NCBI GenBank assembly: GCA_036971615.1
Contig: JAYKKR010000003.1
Coordinates: 1,240,001-1,304,000 of the forward strand
DNA length: 64,000 nt
Origin: Amyloporia xantha
Taxonomy: Eukaryota; Basidiomycota; Agaricomycetes; Polyporales; Adustoporiaceae
Direction: 5' to 3'
The notes under the pieces were generated by a model. The model did not search any database. It worked only from the letters and a program-made list of their open reading frames with translations, and was not told the DNA's origin. Both the position numbers and the translations under genes were made by a program. Shown here piece after piece: positions 12,867 to 25,276 of the stretch. Numbering within the stretch: the stretch's first letter is position 1; every line of letters begins with the position of its first letter.

Positions 12867-14231
12867 AAGTCTCAGCGTGTGGCCAGATACTTGGGCTCTA
12901 GATATATATGCTGTTGAATACGGGCCATCCATGTTCCCAGCAAAAAATCACCTCGTTCATACATAACTGTGGATGGGCCACATCTGCACCAATTAAGCTC
13001 CCCGCACAAAGCGCTATAAGAAGGCACGCTGTTATATTGCCGGACCAGCACCAATCAGCGTTCGCTCATACTTGTACGTGGGAGTGATGGTATGACGGCG
13101 CGACAACCTTCGCACGAAAGCACGACGTGCTTGTCATGGTACCTAGTGCGACTCTGGTAGAAAGGTCTGTGGTGTCGCGATTGACGGACAAACGAGGGAC
13201 AGAGACACTTCATGGGATAGTCAATTGTTTGAGTCTCCCACCAACTTGAGAGACTCGTATCTCTTTTAGTCTGCGAAGATGCTAGGAATCAGGGTGCGCT
13301 GTTGCGATTTACAAAGAACTTCGCACCCCCAGTTTACCCCAATCAGTAATGAGTGGCTGTTGCGCCCCGTTGCGTTGCCATAGATGCTGCGCCAAAATGC
13401 TATGCAGCGCACTGCACGTAGCCTGTGCCATGAATGTTACGGTTTATGTCTCAGCACCGTGATGGACGCTGAGTTTGCTGAAGGATAAACATGATGCATA
13501 TATGCTCACTAGAAGTAATGGTAGCATCTAAAGACAGAGATATTAGTAGAATTTGGATATAGTGGTAGAGCGTGATGATGGCTCACCATTCGACGACTGC
13601 AAGCAACTTCCAGGGAGAACAGATTGGGGACGGACAGAAAAAAACCAGGCTCGACGCGGTAGCGCATCCCCCATACCGAGGTCATTCAGTCGTTTTCCCA
13701 CTTTCACACGTCGAATGGATCAGAAATGAACGGTCTCGATGCCTTCTATTATGCGGAAGCCTGGTCGTATCACTAGTCAACTACTAATTGACCTGCCACA
13801 TCACATGTAGAGCCCCAGGGAGCATTCTAACTGCACTGTAAAGGGAAGATGTGTATGAGCTAAGATATTGATCACTATCTTCTTGCAACAGGCTGGTTGA
13901 AAATGCATTAAATTACACTCGCCACTTACCAGGTCGTGCCTAGTATCCATACCTTTTCCAGCGAGTTATCCCGATTCAAGATCATTTAAAAAGACCAGGA
14001 TCTAAATGCTAAAAAGAGCGTCATAATGGTGAACGCAAGAGTACAAATGAAGAGGTAGAACTGTCAACTATTACAGATACTTCCCAGTTGGCACCGTAGT
14101 GCCGCACGGCAGTGCTCGGAGTGGCGGCTACACGATCACCTGATCGCGTCGAATGAGTCGCGTGAATAGTAAATTTGACGAGATCCACAACACCCCTCCA
14201 AAAGCAACTACCATACACTTTGTTTTCTAGA
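12867..14231. other. Intergenic stretch, no supported gene
   Basis: About 1.4 kb between the SUMO gene and the MYND gene. Only short open frames (for example 13572-13787, +) without recognisable motifs are present. No repeats beyond the 37-bp duplication were noted. Confidence 0.5.
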
Positions 14232-16451
14232 ATGAGCACAGCTGCTGTCATGTCATCTGTTCCCGCAGCTCCTGGAAGAGTTCAATTTGTCCTCAGTGGT
14301 ATCTCCACAAATGTCCCTCTACCAGACATACTTTCGGTCTATCGAGACGCTGCGCTTGGTTCGTCCTAAAACTAGTCTTAACATATTATGGGCCATCTCA
14401 TTTCTATGTCAGTACCTTCTCTCAGAAATCTCTCAGTCTCGAGAACTAGGGATCTGGTTTTGCTCAAGGACGCTCGCACAGGCGATGTCATCACAGACCC
14501 TGTGCCGGAGTGCCTGGAATTCAACGTTCATTTACCCAACTTATTCAAGTGGAGTTTTTTTATTCATACAGACGATGGTCAACCACTATTGTCCTAATAT
14601 TGTGAGGCTTTATTGAGGAGATATTATACGCACAGTTCCCGAAGATCTCCTGGAAAACTGTATATGGTCGCTGGAAATGTTCATACTAGTTCTCCACGAG
14701 TGCACAGAAGCACAACTCCGTGCGATAGGCCATATTACTCGGACTACGCCGGAACACAAAGTCCAGCTTGCCAAGGAATCTCTGGTAATGAATCAATTTA
14801 AATTCAGGCGGAATTCCATATCTCATGGAGCATATTATCTAATAGCGTTTGAATGCGAAACTCAAGGTCGCAGTCCACTTATTGTTAGTGTGACGTTTTA
14901 CCTCCCCCCTTTGAAATGTCTCAATTTCATGCGTTATAGGAAACCGACCATTAATAAACCCATCGACGCGGCTGTATATTTAGTCGAAGTGATTGACTTC
15001 GTCAGGAGGACTTCTGGCGGCGGGGACCCATATATCGTCCAAAAGTATGTCGCGCAGTCTAAAACACGTATTTATCAGCTCAAACGAGACGATAGGGACC
15101 TGTTCTTGACATTTGCCGAAGCACTTGTCCGCAGCGGTACCAATGACAAGGAAGCACAGGCAATCCTTGAGCGCCTTATAGGTAACAATGACTCTAATTC
15201 CGACGCTCTCGCGTCCTGGATCAAGGCAAAGATATTTCTATCCCGAGTGTTACGCCGTCGCGGGAAGGAAAAGTCAGCAGAGAAACAGTATGCGCGGTCC
15301 CACTACATCCTCTCGGGTGTGCTCTGATATTAGGCTTGCCTCTACAGTGAAGAGTGGCTCGCAAAGTGGTTCCGCAAAAATCCCCATCTTTTCACAGACT
15401 CTGCGCTTCGAACTCTCCTGATTCCGGCGGGTGAAACCACTAGTCCGATTCTGGAAGCGTTAGGGGGCCCATCTTGGCTGGACAATCGTCAACACACTGA
15501 CAAGACAGATCACCGCATGGTCAAAGAGTGTCGACACTGTGGTGCCCGTGAACCGATGGTCAAGCTCTCTGTGTGTGCAAAATGCAAGAAGATCTACTAC
15601 TGGTACGAAGTCCTCGTGTCTGCCAGTAATGTTGCTCATACCCTCCTCCTCTTTCACCCTAGTTCAAGAACGTGTCAGAAAGCGAACTGGCCATATCATA
15701 AGTAAGTAAGATTGACGTATCCACGCGAGGTCCTCGTTCACAAGGGTATATTACTCAGGAATGGTTGTCGGTTAGTGCCAGAAGACATGATTAAGAGATT
15801 AAACATTCACCTGTTTGTTCTGAGGCAGAGACTATGCGGATCTCAACGATAGGCTGGCTTTGCTCTCGCTCGCTAACACGCAAGCAGCTCAGAAGGAAAA
15901 GGATTTCCATGCCTGGCTAGACCTCACGGATCACTGGCCGTACCTTAGCGCGCTGGGCCTGTATCGTGATTCTACACGGGGGAAAACTCATATCATCTTC
16001 GAGGAGGTCGTCTATACTCCAAATGCCTCCACAGAAGCGCGCGAGAAGTTTCGGATTATACGATGCGGGGTCTTCCGCATTGCGGATGTTTTATCGGAAA
16101 TCGAGCGCAAGATGCGGCTGAACCCCGGCGAGGGGACTGTCTACTGCAAGGATGTACTAGACGAGATGGAATCCAATGCGCAGCACATCCAGCGGGTCTC
16201 ATTCCTCGTATTGACCTATGGCGAAGGTCTGAATCCCTGGCTCGGTGGTGGTACGTCACGTTTGTAGACCTGTGCGGTAGATTCATGCATGTTAAAACTA
16301 ACCCATTGCGTCAGATGCAATTCTTGCGCATGGACTGCATATGAAACCCTACAACTCGGAATGGCGCAAAGCCATTAATGCCGACCTACCACCAGCTCCT
16401 ATCAAGCTTGGGGATGGCAGTATCTCCGATGCGGAACATGACTTCTTATAA
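14232..16451 (+). CDS. MYND zinc-finger protein
   Basis: A multi-exon model starts at ATG 14232 and ends with TAA at 16449-16451. N-terminal helical exons (DVPEDLLENCIWSLEMFIL; KEAQAILERL) precede a MYND finger at about 15532-15705. Its ligands read CRHCG, CAKCKK, YYCSRTC and QKANWPYHK. The C-terminal part includes ERKMRLNPGEGTVYCKDVLD and NPWLGGDAILAHGLHMKPYN. MYND proteins of this type form a large family in Agaricomycetes, mostly without known function; the finger mediates protein-protein contacts. After splicing, the position of the last Zn ligand (H-x3-C) reads H-K-D-Y-A, so the eighth ligand is missing. Two introns near 14.8-14.95 kb are tentative and two donors (GTCAAC, GTCCCA) are non-canonical after GT. 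Its stop lies 120 bp from that of MTO1 (convergent). Confidence 0.8.
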
Positions 16452-16571
16452 GAATGCGATTATGTATCGAAATGCCAATCACGAATCGCTGTTTTGATCT
16501 CGTAGCAGCGGAGATATATCCAAAATGGATGTAATATATATTAGTATGCTACTACTTTTGTACGGTCTACA

Positions 16572-19537
16572 TCAATTGGCAAGTAGACGTCCAGCTCCAG
16601 TGCGCTTTGCGAATTTGAGCAAAGACACAATTGACGTAGGCGTCATGCCCTCCATGCGCTTTGCCGCCCCCTAAGTGACGAAGGTCAAGGCTCTGATAAA
16701 AGTATAGGGACATGCGGACTCACGATACTCGTAGGCCTTACGCGAGATAAGCGCTCCCTAACCTCAGAACTTAGTCCTTCTACGACTTCATAGTCCAGGA
16801 AAGGATCAAGGACAAGCGACTCATCCTCCATGAACACCCGGAGATCAGCTTCTTGGCGGCGGAGATGGGTGCTGTAGAGTCCTGTGATTTGGAAATGCAA
16901 TGGAATGAGGAAAAATACGAGGAAATGTAAGATAAGAGCCGACCATCTATCTCTATGCGACCAAGGATGTGCGGTTCGATCGACTGAAGCTCAGGTATTG
17001 CCGCGAACAATTGCTTGATAGTGACGTTTCGATGCCGTAGCATATCGTATGCACTGGCATTTACACTCATCGTCAGGACTTCATCAATGATTGTTCATGA
17101 CGACGCTGACCTTCTCATATTGCCATCACTTTTAACATCGAATCCCAGGTTTTGCCATGCCTGAAGGGTCCTCAAACGTCAATATTCAGGATATGGACGG
17201 GCCAATCAGTGACTTACCTGGGGGCTTAAGAGGTGCGATTTCATCAGGTTTGTGATTCGAGTAAGCTCGTCTCGAACGTTCACGAAGCGCAGCCAGCGTT
17301 CATCCGATACGGCACCAGCATTCCGTGCTAGGATTGATGAAGAGATCATCAGAAAGCGGGAGAAGGCTTGTAGTAAATTTGGTACCTCTCTCTGTGAGGC
17401 GCAGATCTGCATTATCGCTTCGGATAGTCATGCGATATTCCGACCTTGAGGTGAACATGCGATCTGAACGTGCGGACAACAATCGCGTCACATGGTCAAG
17501 CATCAGGGAGTATGTTAGGTCCACTCACAAGGCTCTTCTGCCCCCTTCATGGTCAGATCGTCGATCATGACACCGATGAAACCATCTCCTCGTGAAAGGA
17601 CAATGGGAGAGCGACTGGTAGCAGAGAGACCAGCATTGATACCTGCTAGAGCACCTTGAGCGGCCGCTTCCTCGTATCCGGTTGTTCCTGCCATGGAATC
17701 ATGCATAAGAAAATCGGGCGAAAAGTTGGGAGGAAAATGATACCATTGATTTGGCCTGCAAGGAATAATCCCTGAAATCTCCCTCAACTCATGCGCCATG
17801 CCGATAAAGCAATGCTACGTACCCGTATCCGTTTCGTCTCCAGCGTAGCTAGTGGATGAGAGTGTCAAATAGGCTTAGTAATGGATGGAAGTGGGATATA
17901 AAGTGTAGAATTCGAACGTTTGAGCTCTCTTGGATCGACGTAATCATACTCAACGCCATACGCGGGTCTGACCAACTGGACGTTTTCCAGTCCTGGAACT
18001 GTACGATACATCTTCTCTTGGACCTCCTCGGGCAAACTGCATGACAGTCCGTTGGGATAGACGAGATCTGCATTGATCATGCACCATGAGTCGCACGACG
18101 TTTTCAAGAAGGTAGACTGGCAATATGAATAGACGGATTTAGATATACGTCCTACTTACCGGAGTCGTATCCTTCATGTTCTAGCCAAACAAGGTGGTTG
18201 TCTTTCTGCGGGAAGCGGATCACCTTTGCTTCCAATGAAGGGCAATATCGGGGTCCTACAGAGTATAGGCTTTCAGTCTCGACTGTGAGCAGCAAATCAC
18301 TAAATTTAGTGACCTTTCTTCGTCTCCTGAATGTGAACACTGAGATGCAGATTCTCTCGTATAACCTGATGTGTAGACGGGGTTGTCTGAGTGATATAAC
18401 AGGTAATTTGATTGTCCTTTTAGACGAAGTTAGTTCAAATATCTTATGCAAATTAAAACTCAACCAACAGCGTTCGAGACACGGCTGTTCATGAAACTGA
18501 ATGGATGAGGTATAGCATCACCCTTCTGTTCCTCTAGCTTATCGAAATTTATGCTGTCTTTGTAGAGCCTGGCTGGAGTTCCTGTTTGTAAGCGGCCGAG
18601 TTTAAAGCCAGCCGATCGCAGAGAAGCAGAGAGACCGATAGATGGTGCCTCGTTCATTCGGCCAGCAGGAAAACGCTTCATGCCTTTAAGCTGCATGAGT
18701 TATCATACTAGCCCAAGGCATACGCGCCATTTACCAATATGAATCTCTCCAGACAAGAATGTTCCTGTACATATTACGACTTGAGAGCATTTTATGGTCT
18801 CCCCCGTGTCTGTTTAAGGTGAAAAACGAGACCTCGCGTCATTAGAACGGGGCTTACCCAGTTTTAGACCTTCCACTGATCCCCAAGTGGATTGTCCAGG
18901 TTCTGTGGATTCGGCACGATTCAAAATTAAGTCGAATACGCTGGCGGAACGGACGTCCAGGTTAGGGTAGTTCATTAGTGCTGCTTGCATATGCTTCTTG
19001 TATAACTTCCGGTCTATCTGGGCTCTCGGTCCCTGTTTATACTGTGTCACGAGTATAGTCCAACAAAATTAATTCCGCATGCTTACCCAAACTGCAGCCC
19101 CCTTCGACCGGTTCAAGATTTGAAATTGTATACCAGCTTGATCTGACGAGGAAGGTCACTATGCTGTGCAGATAGACGATCACTCCAAGTAACACACCTG
19201 CGACACGTGCGCATAACCCATCTAAAGCATCCACTTCCCTAACCAGTGTGCCCTTCCCTACACCGCCCATCGACGGGTTGCAGGATAACTCTCCGATGGT
19301 GTCTAGCTTCTGAGTCAAAAGCACGGTACGGGCTCCAGCTCGTGCTGCTCCTGCTGCCGCCTCACATCCTGCATGCCCTCCACCAATGACACACACTACC
19401 ACAGGTGTTTAGTCGCACACTAACCCGTGACTGTAACGCTACGCACCGTCATACACATTCTCATTCGGTGCTACCGATGCATAGCTGCGGGTGTGAAGTT
19501 TGCGCGCTCTTAGCAAGTGCCGTAGTGCGCGTTGCAT
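16572..19537 (-). CDS. MTO1: Mitochondrial tRNA uridine-34 carboxymethylaminomethyl enzyme (MnmG/GidA family)
   Basis: The start ATG (19535-19537) opens an Arg-rich, acid-free leader ([20 protein letters not shown]), a good mitochondrial presequence. Next come the FAD-binding [14 protein letters not shown] and the GidA signatures [20 protein letters not shown] and [19 protein letters not shown]. Further exons give [51 protein letters not shown] and [20 protein letters not shown]. The protein ends ...GAGRLLAN at the stop at 16572. With MSS1 this family builds the cm5U-type modification at wobble U34 of mitochondrial tRNAs, using FAD and a folate. All family blocks appear in order and no lesion was seen. 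It is divergently arranged with DPH3, which acts in another translation-linked modification pathway. Confidence 0.95.
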
Positions 19538-19788
19538 TCAACCTGCACGAGCTTGCACAGAATGTCCAAGATGAGAGCACAACTTGCGCAGAGTTTGCAG
19601 CCGCCTTACTGTAGGCTGAGCTTGCCGACCGCGGCCGATCAAATTTGATGGCGGTTGTTTGGATCAGAGGCTCTTGCCAAACAACTTCTATATCGGGTTT
19701 TCCTACTCACCACCATCTGCCTCTGCAGACAGAACGTTCTTCATCTCCTGACGTCCTTGCCTCTTCTAGTCTATATCGGCGGAACAAC
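19538..19788. promoter_or_regulatory. Bidirectional promoter between MTO1 and DPH3
   Basis: The two start codons are 251 bp apart and point away from each other, so both core promoters must share this interval. No clear TATA box was seen. Confidence 0.55.
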
Positions 19789-20191
19789 ATGGGCGCATAT
19801 TACGACGAGGTTGAAATTGAGGATATGGCATGGGACGAGGAGAAGCGGGTCTACCACTATCCTTGCCCCTGTGGTGACCGTTTCGAAATCTCTCGTAAGC
19901 AGCTTGGGAATTACGAGGACATCGCGACCTGTCCCAGCTGTAGTCTTGTAATTCGCGTCATATATGACCCTGTGAGTGTTCTACTATCCAAGGTGCCCTG
20001 CACACGAAACTCACCATATGACTCAGCTGGACTACGAAGATGAACCTTCAGACGAAGACGGCGGGAGTGAATTGGCCAACGACGAAACTGATGAGAGTGA
20101 CAGCGACAGCGAAGACGACCATTTTGAAGACGCCCTTGATCGACTCACTCTTGCTGATGAGCAGCCTCGAGCCATTGCAGTGGGTGCTTGA
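19789..20191 (+). CDS. DPH3: Diphthamide biosynthesis protein 3 / CSL zinc-finger protein (Kti11)
   Basis: Two exons (19789-19971, 20027-20191). The N-terminal 60 residues are the CSL zinc finger: [20 protein letters not shown], then [10 protein letters not shown], then [14 protein letters not shown]. The four zinc cysteines (C-x-C ... C-x2-C) are present. The second exon adds an acidic tail rich in Asp, Glu and Ser. By family, Dph3 donates electrons to the Dph1-Dph2 radical-SAM iron-sulfur enzyme that starts diphthamide synthesis on elongation factor 2, and it also works with Elongator in tRNA wobble modification. Length, spacing and motifs are typical. It is head to head with MTO1. Confidence 0.95.
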
Positions 20192-20527
20192 GAGGAACAT
20201 GCGGAAGGACACCGCTCAAAATGTAATCTGGTCTGTAAATCGTTAGTTTTTCTCACCCCCTTCATCTCACGCTCCCCTAGGGCCATGATATCATTATTTT
20301 TGTTTCGTTCCATGCACCTGCTACACTTTGGGATGGGAACAGCATGCACGAGGGCAGCTCACTGTATCTACTAGTATGATCTCATTGGAATAATTGCATC
20401 ATCTGTCTCCCATATAATTCGCTACATATGCTTGATTTCCATCTTTCAAAGCTTACATATAACCCCTAATTCTGCATTTATGTTTACACATTGACAGTCT
20501 CTTCCTAAGCACTCAGACACGGGTCAT

Positions 20528-21935
20528 TCACGCCTGCCTCCTTGGAAGCGCTTGCCATGCTTTTCGAAGGCCCTTCTTTTCTATCAGAGCGGCAGGCATA
20601 CAATATACCGGATCGAGATCGTTTAGCCCCGGATACCCGAGCAGGGACAAACCTACAGTGGTCAAACTTTCAACTTTTCCGCAAAGTGTACTGGAAGCTG
20701 TGGGATCAACGCACCTGCCACCCCGAAGTGCGTATGAAATACGTCGGGCTGGTCCCCCGGCCTGTCCGCAATGCCGCCATTCTCTAGATCCTGTCGAAGT
20801 CACTTAACAACACACGAGGATGATGTGGATTCAGACGCCAACCTGGGCAGACAGAATAAACACCACCAGTTTGTCCGCGTCGATCCACGCAATTTTATTG
20901 AGAATCGAGAGCGACGAGAGAACCCAGAAGCTGTAGCACACCTGGGGAAAACATGTGCACCGCGGTTAACGTTGTATCGAGCGTTAGAGATACCATCTGT
21001 ACTGACGTCTTCCAGTTTCTCTGGGCGGCCGTTCAACCCGCCATTAGGCAGCTGACGCTCGGCGAGCCACCACCCGAGCGTGTCTTGGTCGATCTCGTCC
21101 AGCCTGTCCAGGATCGCAAGCGCAGCCGTGCAGACAAATACTTACCACAGCCCACCAGTTAAATGAGATCAATTGCATTCACAAATGCAGACTCACCCTG
21201 TGCTGCATGACTTTCCGCGCCGACGCAGGCACCAAAGCCACCGTCGAAGTTTCTGCAGCGCCGGATATAACCCACTGTCTTGTCGACGTCCAGCTCATCA
21301 AGACGTCCGAGAAGCGAGAGCGCGTTGACGGCACAGTACAAGAATCGTGTGTCTATCTCGCCGAAAGAGTCACCTGCGAATACACCGGAGTCTTGCTGCA
21401 GCGAGAGGATGACTTCAATGCCATCATCATATGAGCGGCCGTGGTACGCCGAATGCTATGGGTGCACTCACATTTGACGACGCGGGGGACATCAATCCTG
21501 TCCTGTGCATCTTGCGTCGTGAGGATCTGGATGGCACTCAGTGTTGATAGGATGTGTGCATCGTGATCCGGGTGTGCCCCGAACGCTCCTGTTGCGATGT
21601 AAGGACAGACGAAGCAGGCAATTCGCATCAGCCGAGCATGAAAATGGTTATTACGAAAAGATCCGACCTGCCTCATCGTCCCAGCAGCTCATGACGAAGT
21701 CTATCATCTCCTCGCGGTCCAGCGCGCTCTTATTGTTCATAGTACAGACAGCAGTCAGGCCCCAATAAATCGCATTCATGCGTAGATGTGCAGTGAGATG
21801 ATACGTGAGATCATCTTTGTTCTGTGTAAATTGGTAAGAGGGGATTAAAAGCTATAGTGAGGTGCGCACTTCGCCCAAGGATTGGATATACTTGACATGA
21901 AGAGGGATATCTAGTTGAGAGGATAGGCTTGTCAT
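20528..21935 (-). CDS. BET2: Rab geranylgeranyltransferase (GGTase II) beta subunit
   Basis: It starts at ATG 21935 ([20 protein letters not shown]) and ends at the stop 20528-20530. The prenyltransferase-beta repeats are clear: [60 protein letters not shown], and GDVSDVFHTQFGIAGLSLLG. Zn-binding positions match the family (D and C in the [16 protein letters not shown] block, His in VFHTQFG). With the alpha subunit and the Rab escort protein it attaches two geranylgeranyl groups to the C-terminal cysteines of Rab GTPases, which is essential for vesicle traffic. It is divergent from the ankyrin-MYND gene, with a 304-bp shared upstream interval. No lesions were seen. Confidence 0.94.
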
Positions 21936-22239
21936 GTTCCGCAGTTCCTGTCTTAGATTGTCTTTGTCTAGACTAGTTGAAGTAGAGGCGAAACTGAATG
22001 TCGCTTCACAAACCCTGATAGTAGGAGGCTCGGGTGAAATGAGTCGGGACTTAATTTAGCGCCAGAGTTGCGATCGTAATTATAGTGATATCCCATCAAT
22101 ACTTCGATCGCGCGTATCATTAATTGAAGGTGTTCGAAAAACCCGGTCGCGACTTCCTGTTGCAAGTTGCGACCAGTATCCCTGCTGTCGCCAACACAAA
22201 TTCACACTCTTAGGACCGCTGTTGTTGGTAATTAGCGTA

Positions 22240-23326
22240 ATGAACTTCAATGACCCCGCTTTGAGAGCGAAGCTTCATGCGCTGGCCGCCCAGCAAGAAA
22301 CAGGAGAAGGAAGGTATGTCTCGCTGTCATTCAATAACGATTTGGGTCCATTTCTGAACTATTGCAGACCTCTTCAAGAGCTGCTAAAGAGGTGAATTTT
22401 TTGTCATCCGCAAGAAAGTCGCTCATGAGTAATCTCACAGCGATGACCCTCTCAAGGGTGTCGAATCACAGCGGCTGAGGACGTACTTTACTTCTAACAC
22501 TATGGAGCCTGGGAGAGATCTCGACTTGTATGGCCGCACAGTCATGATGGGCGACGTCTCTGGCATCAAAGCGGATTTTGCCAGTCGTGTATCGCGCCTT
22601 TCGCAGACCGAGTCCGAAGAGAACGCGCGAGCAGCTGCAGGACATGAGCTAGCTCGCTGCCGTTGGGGCCCGACCCGTGTCCCCATATTCAATCTGATCC
22701 TTCTCTCCTCCCTGATCGTGCCAGGCCTTCGCCTTGAACATCACGAAATTGCCCGCTGGCTCGTCTCCGAGGCCAAGGTTCCTGTGGACGGCACAGACCT
22801 GTCGGGCTCACAGGCGATTTACCATGCCATCTCGACGAAACCTGCGTTTGACGCAGAGTATGCGCAGATCCTGTATGACGCGGGTGCAGATGTGAACCAC
22901 CGAAATCGGTACGGCGGCACGGCAGCGCATGAGATGGCGCTGATCTGGGACTACAAAAATAAAGAAGTCTCTAGAGTCGCGGCAGATGCCCTCGCGTGGT
23001 TTCTCGCGCACGGAGGAAACATCGACATCAAGGAAAACGACGGACAGACCGCACGTCAGTGTGTGGACAATACCCGTCGGCTAGTCTCTATGCAGGGTCC
23101 TACGAATCTGAAGTTGCCGATTTGGGACGTAGTGCGCAACGAGGATGAACGCAGGAAGAAACTGGGGTTGAAAGTATGCGCGTTCTGTGGAAGGGGGCCC
23201 GAGGGAGAAAAGGCGTTGCTGGTGTGTTCGCGGTGCAGGAAAGCGGCCTACTGCTCTCCGTTCAAGAGATGTCAGAAGGCTGATTGGCCCAGACATAAAG
23301 TGGACTGCAGCGTGCACAAAGCATGA
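22240..23326 (+). CDS. Ankyrin-repeat plus MYND zinc-finger protein
   Basis: Three exons (22240-22313, 22368-22391, 22441-23326) encode 327 residues. The middle holds two or three ankyrin-like repeats: GSQAIYHAISTKPAF, ILYDAGADVNHRNRYGGTAA and AHGGNIDIKENDGQTARQ. The C-terminus is a complete MYND finger (CAFCGRG, CSRCRK, YCSPFKRC, ADWPRHKVDC). The third cysteine pair is spaced C-x5-C instead of the usual C-x3-C. Such proteins are common in Agaricomycetes and are presumed to be protein-interaction adaptors; no specific role can be given. The start is the first ATG, and the 24-nt middle exon keeps the frame (REGRPLQELLKSDD). Confidence 0.85.
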
Positions 23327-23926
23327 AACCTTGTTGCTACCTAGACGTGAAGTTGGATGCAGTAGAGAGTCTACTGTAACATGGCACGTCGCACTGACGG
23401 ACACATAGAGGATATCTCCTCCTACTCACGATGGATACTTGACGTTCTACAACAGAATCGTCTCGAGCTCTGGTTTGCGCAACGTTAACACGCGCACTTG
23501 ACCTCAAATCGTCTCCCTCTTCCTTTGAATAAATTCAAGGAGTAAATGTCAATTCTTCTCTCATAAGCCAAGACTGTTCTCTTGCCTGCTACATCATCAC
23601 TGCAGTACGTTCGCAGATTTCCCAAGGCGTAGCTCTAAGTGCAATATCAGTAGGCAAGAATAGCCCTATTCTCGGATCTTCACGACGGCCCATTATCAAG
23701 TTGCATTGCGACACTCATAGTAAGCGACGGACAATTCGAGATTGGCAGTGAGCAAGCTTCATGAATGGATAAACAGCGGAAATGCAGAACACCGAATGAG
23801 CATTGACGTAGCGCAAGAATAATCAGTCTATGATTCCCAAAGCAAATTCATAGCATTGAGTTTCCAATCTATAAACCTTGATAAATGATGATCCCTAATT
23901 TATACACAACCAATGCCTAAAGTCGA
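23327..23926. other. Convergent intergenic spacer
   Basis: 600 bp between the 3' ends of the ankyrin-MYND gene (+) and the DUF2470 gene (-). No coding or repeat signal was seen, only probable 3' UTR sequence. Confidence 0.55.
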
Positions 23927-24806
23927 CTACTTCCCTTTCATAATACTCTCGATACGTGCGGCCTGCGCCTGATAGCGCAACTCTCCCAGAATTGGAAAGC
24001 CAAAGACAAATGAGCCGAGCACGTAAAACAGCTGTAAAGCGATACACTGAGCGTAAATCCTGAGATCGGCAGGGCTGGATGACATACCCCAACTCCGAAT
24101 GGCGTCCGGTGTTTCCTGCATAGCGTGAATGCATATAAAGCCTCCAAGGCATGGGTGGGTACCGCGAAGTACCATGAGGCAGCGACGGCCCAAGATGGGA
24201 GGGCTGAACGTATGGCGTAGCCTGGGTAGAACAGATCGGAGTAACGGGGCGACGAAGGCTCTGGTGCCCACGTCACGTAGCACAGCGAGACTAACATCGC
24301 GATCGGTGCGAGAATCATTAGCGGAACACGGAACGCGGTCACTTGAGGCGCGCGTGCCTGCATATAAGAAGAAAGGTGGATTGTGTGAGAGGTAGTAGGA
24401 GCACACGAGTAAGGTGGTAGGACATACCATGCCCAGTGCCTCCTCAGCGTCGACCTTCATACTCAGCAGACGCGGCTTCACCTCCTCGTATCCTGCTAAT
24501 GGCGGGTCAAACTCTACGCGGACATCCTTCTTGGTACCTCCGCTTGCCGTCGTCTGATATGACAGCGTCATGCCCTGAGTCGTGAGTCGAAATATGGCCA
24601 CGATACAAGGCTCATGGTCAACACCCACGAAACGCATGAGCATGTTCCCAAGAACGGCAGACCTTGGTATCAATAGATGTCATTTGTGCGCTTGCAACGC
24701 TTTCCTGCACGTTGCCCCAGTACTTCACATATCCGACCAGTGTGTCTGGATGGTTGGACATGTACATACAGAGAAAAGTAGACTTTGCGGCTACTGGGTC
24801 AGACAT
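23927..24806 (-). CDS. DUF2470-domain integral membrane protein
   Basis: It starts at 24806 (MSDPVAAKSTFLCMYMSNHP). The first exons read DTLVGYVKYWGNVQESVASA, then GMTLSYQTTASGGTKKDVRV and DPPLAGYEEVKPRLLSMKVD, the pattern of a DUF2470 domain (related to the C-terminal part of HugZ heme-utilisation proteins). The second half has three or four membrane segments (FRVPLMILAPIAMLVSLCYV; SWAVAASWYFAVPTHALEAL; LQLFYVLGSFVFGFPIL) and a conserved-looking HALEALYAFTLCRKHRTPFG stretch, like DUF4499/TMEM254-type proteins. It ends RIESIMKGK. Function is not established; a membrane-tethered flavin- or heme-related role would be speculation. The last intron must be about 41 nt to keep the frame. Confidence 0.8.
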
Positions 24807-25276
24807 GCTGGCGGGTGAGGATCGAGACGGAGTCCGGTTGTCGACAGGTGGTGTTCAGGTTGAAGCGCAATGTGTGGACGTGGACGTGAAGCTGACAGCT
24901 GGCTTCCCTAGCTATAAGCCTATAACAGACCTCAAATAACCCTGTATCGCTAAGTGCCAGTAAGGGCGGGCGTGAGAGTCAGAACATTGATAGGTCAGTC
25001 AGTGGCTAGGAGCTGACGAGAAAGTGTCGTACTACACAATACAGACGGACACCGAGAAACGTAAGACCATAAATGTAATCGGCGAACGAAAATACCATCT
25101 AGGTTTGTCCAGTCATTCACTGAACGTATAAATCTCACACCCTCAAGCGGCGTGTAAGCAACGGCGACATTGTGCAAACCTTGAATTATATGGAATATAC
25201 CAGCGATTGCAATATGATACATGATATGATGGACAGAATAGGGAGAAATCAGAGACGAGCAGGTAACAATCCACAT
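24807..25276. other. Intergenic spacer
   Basis: 470 bp between the DUF2470 gene's start and the 3' end of DIM1; both are on the minus strand. No gene or repeat was seen. Confidence 0.5.
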
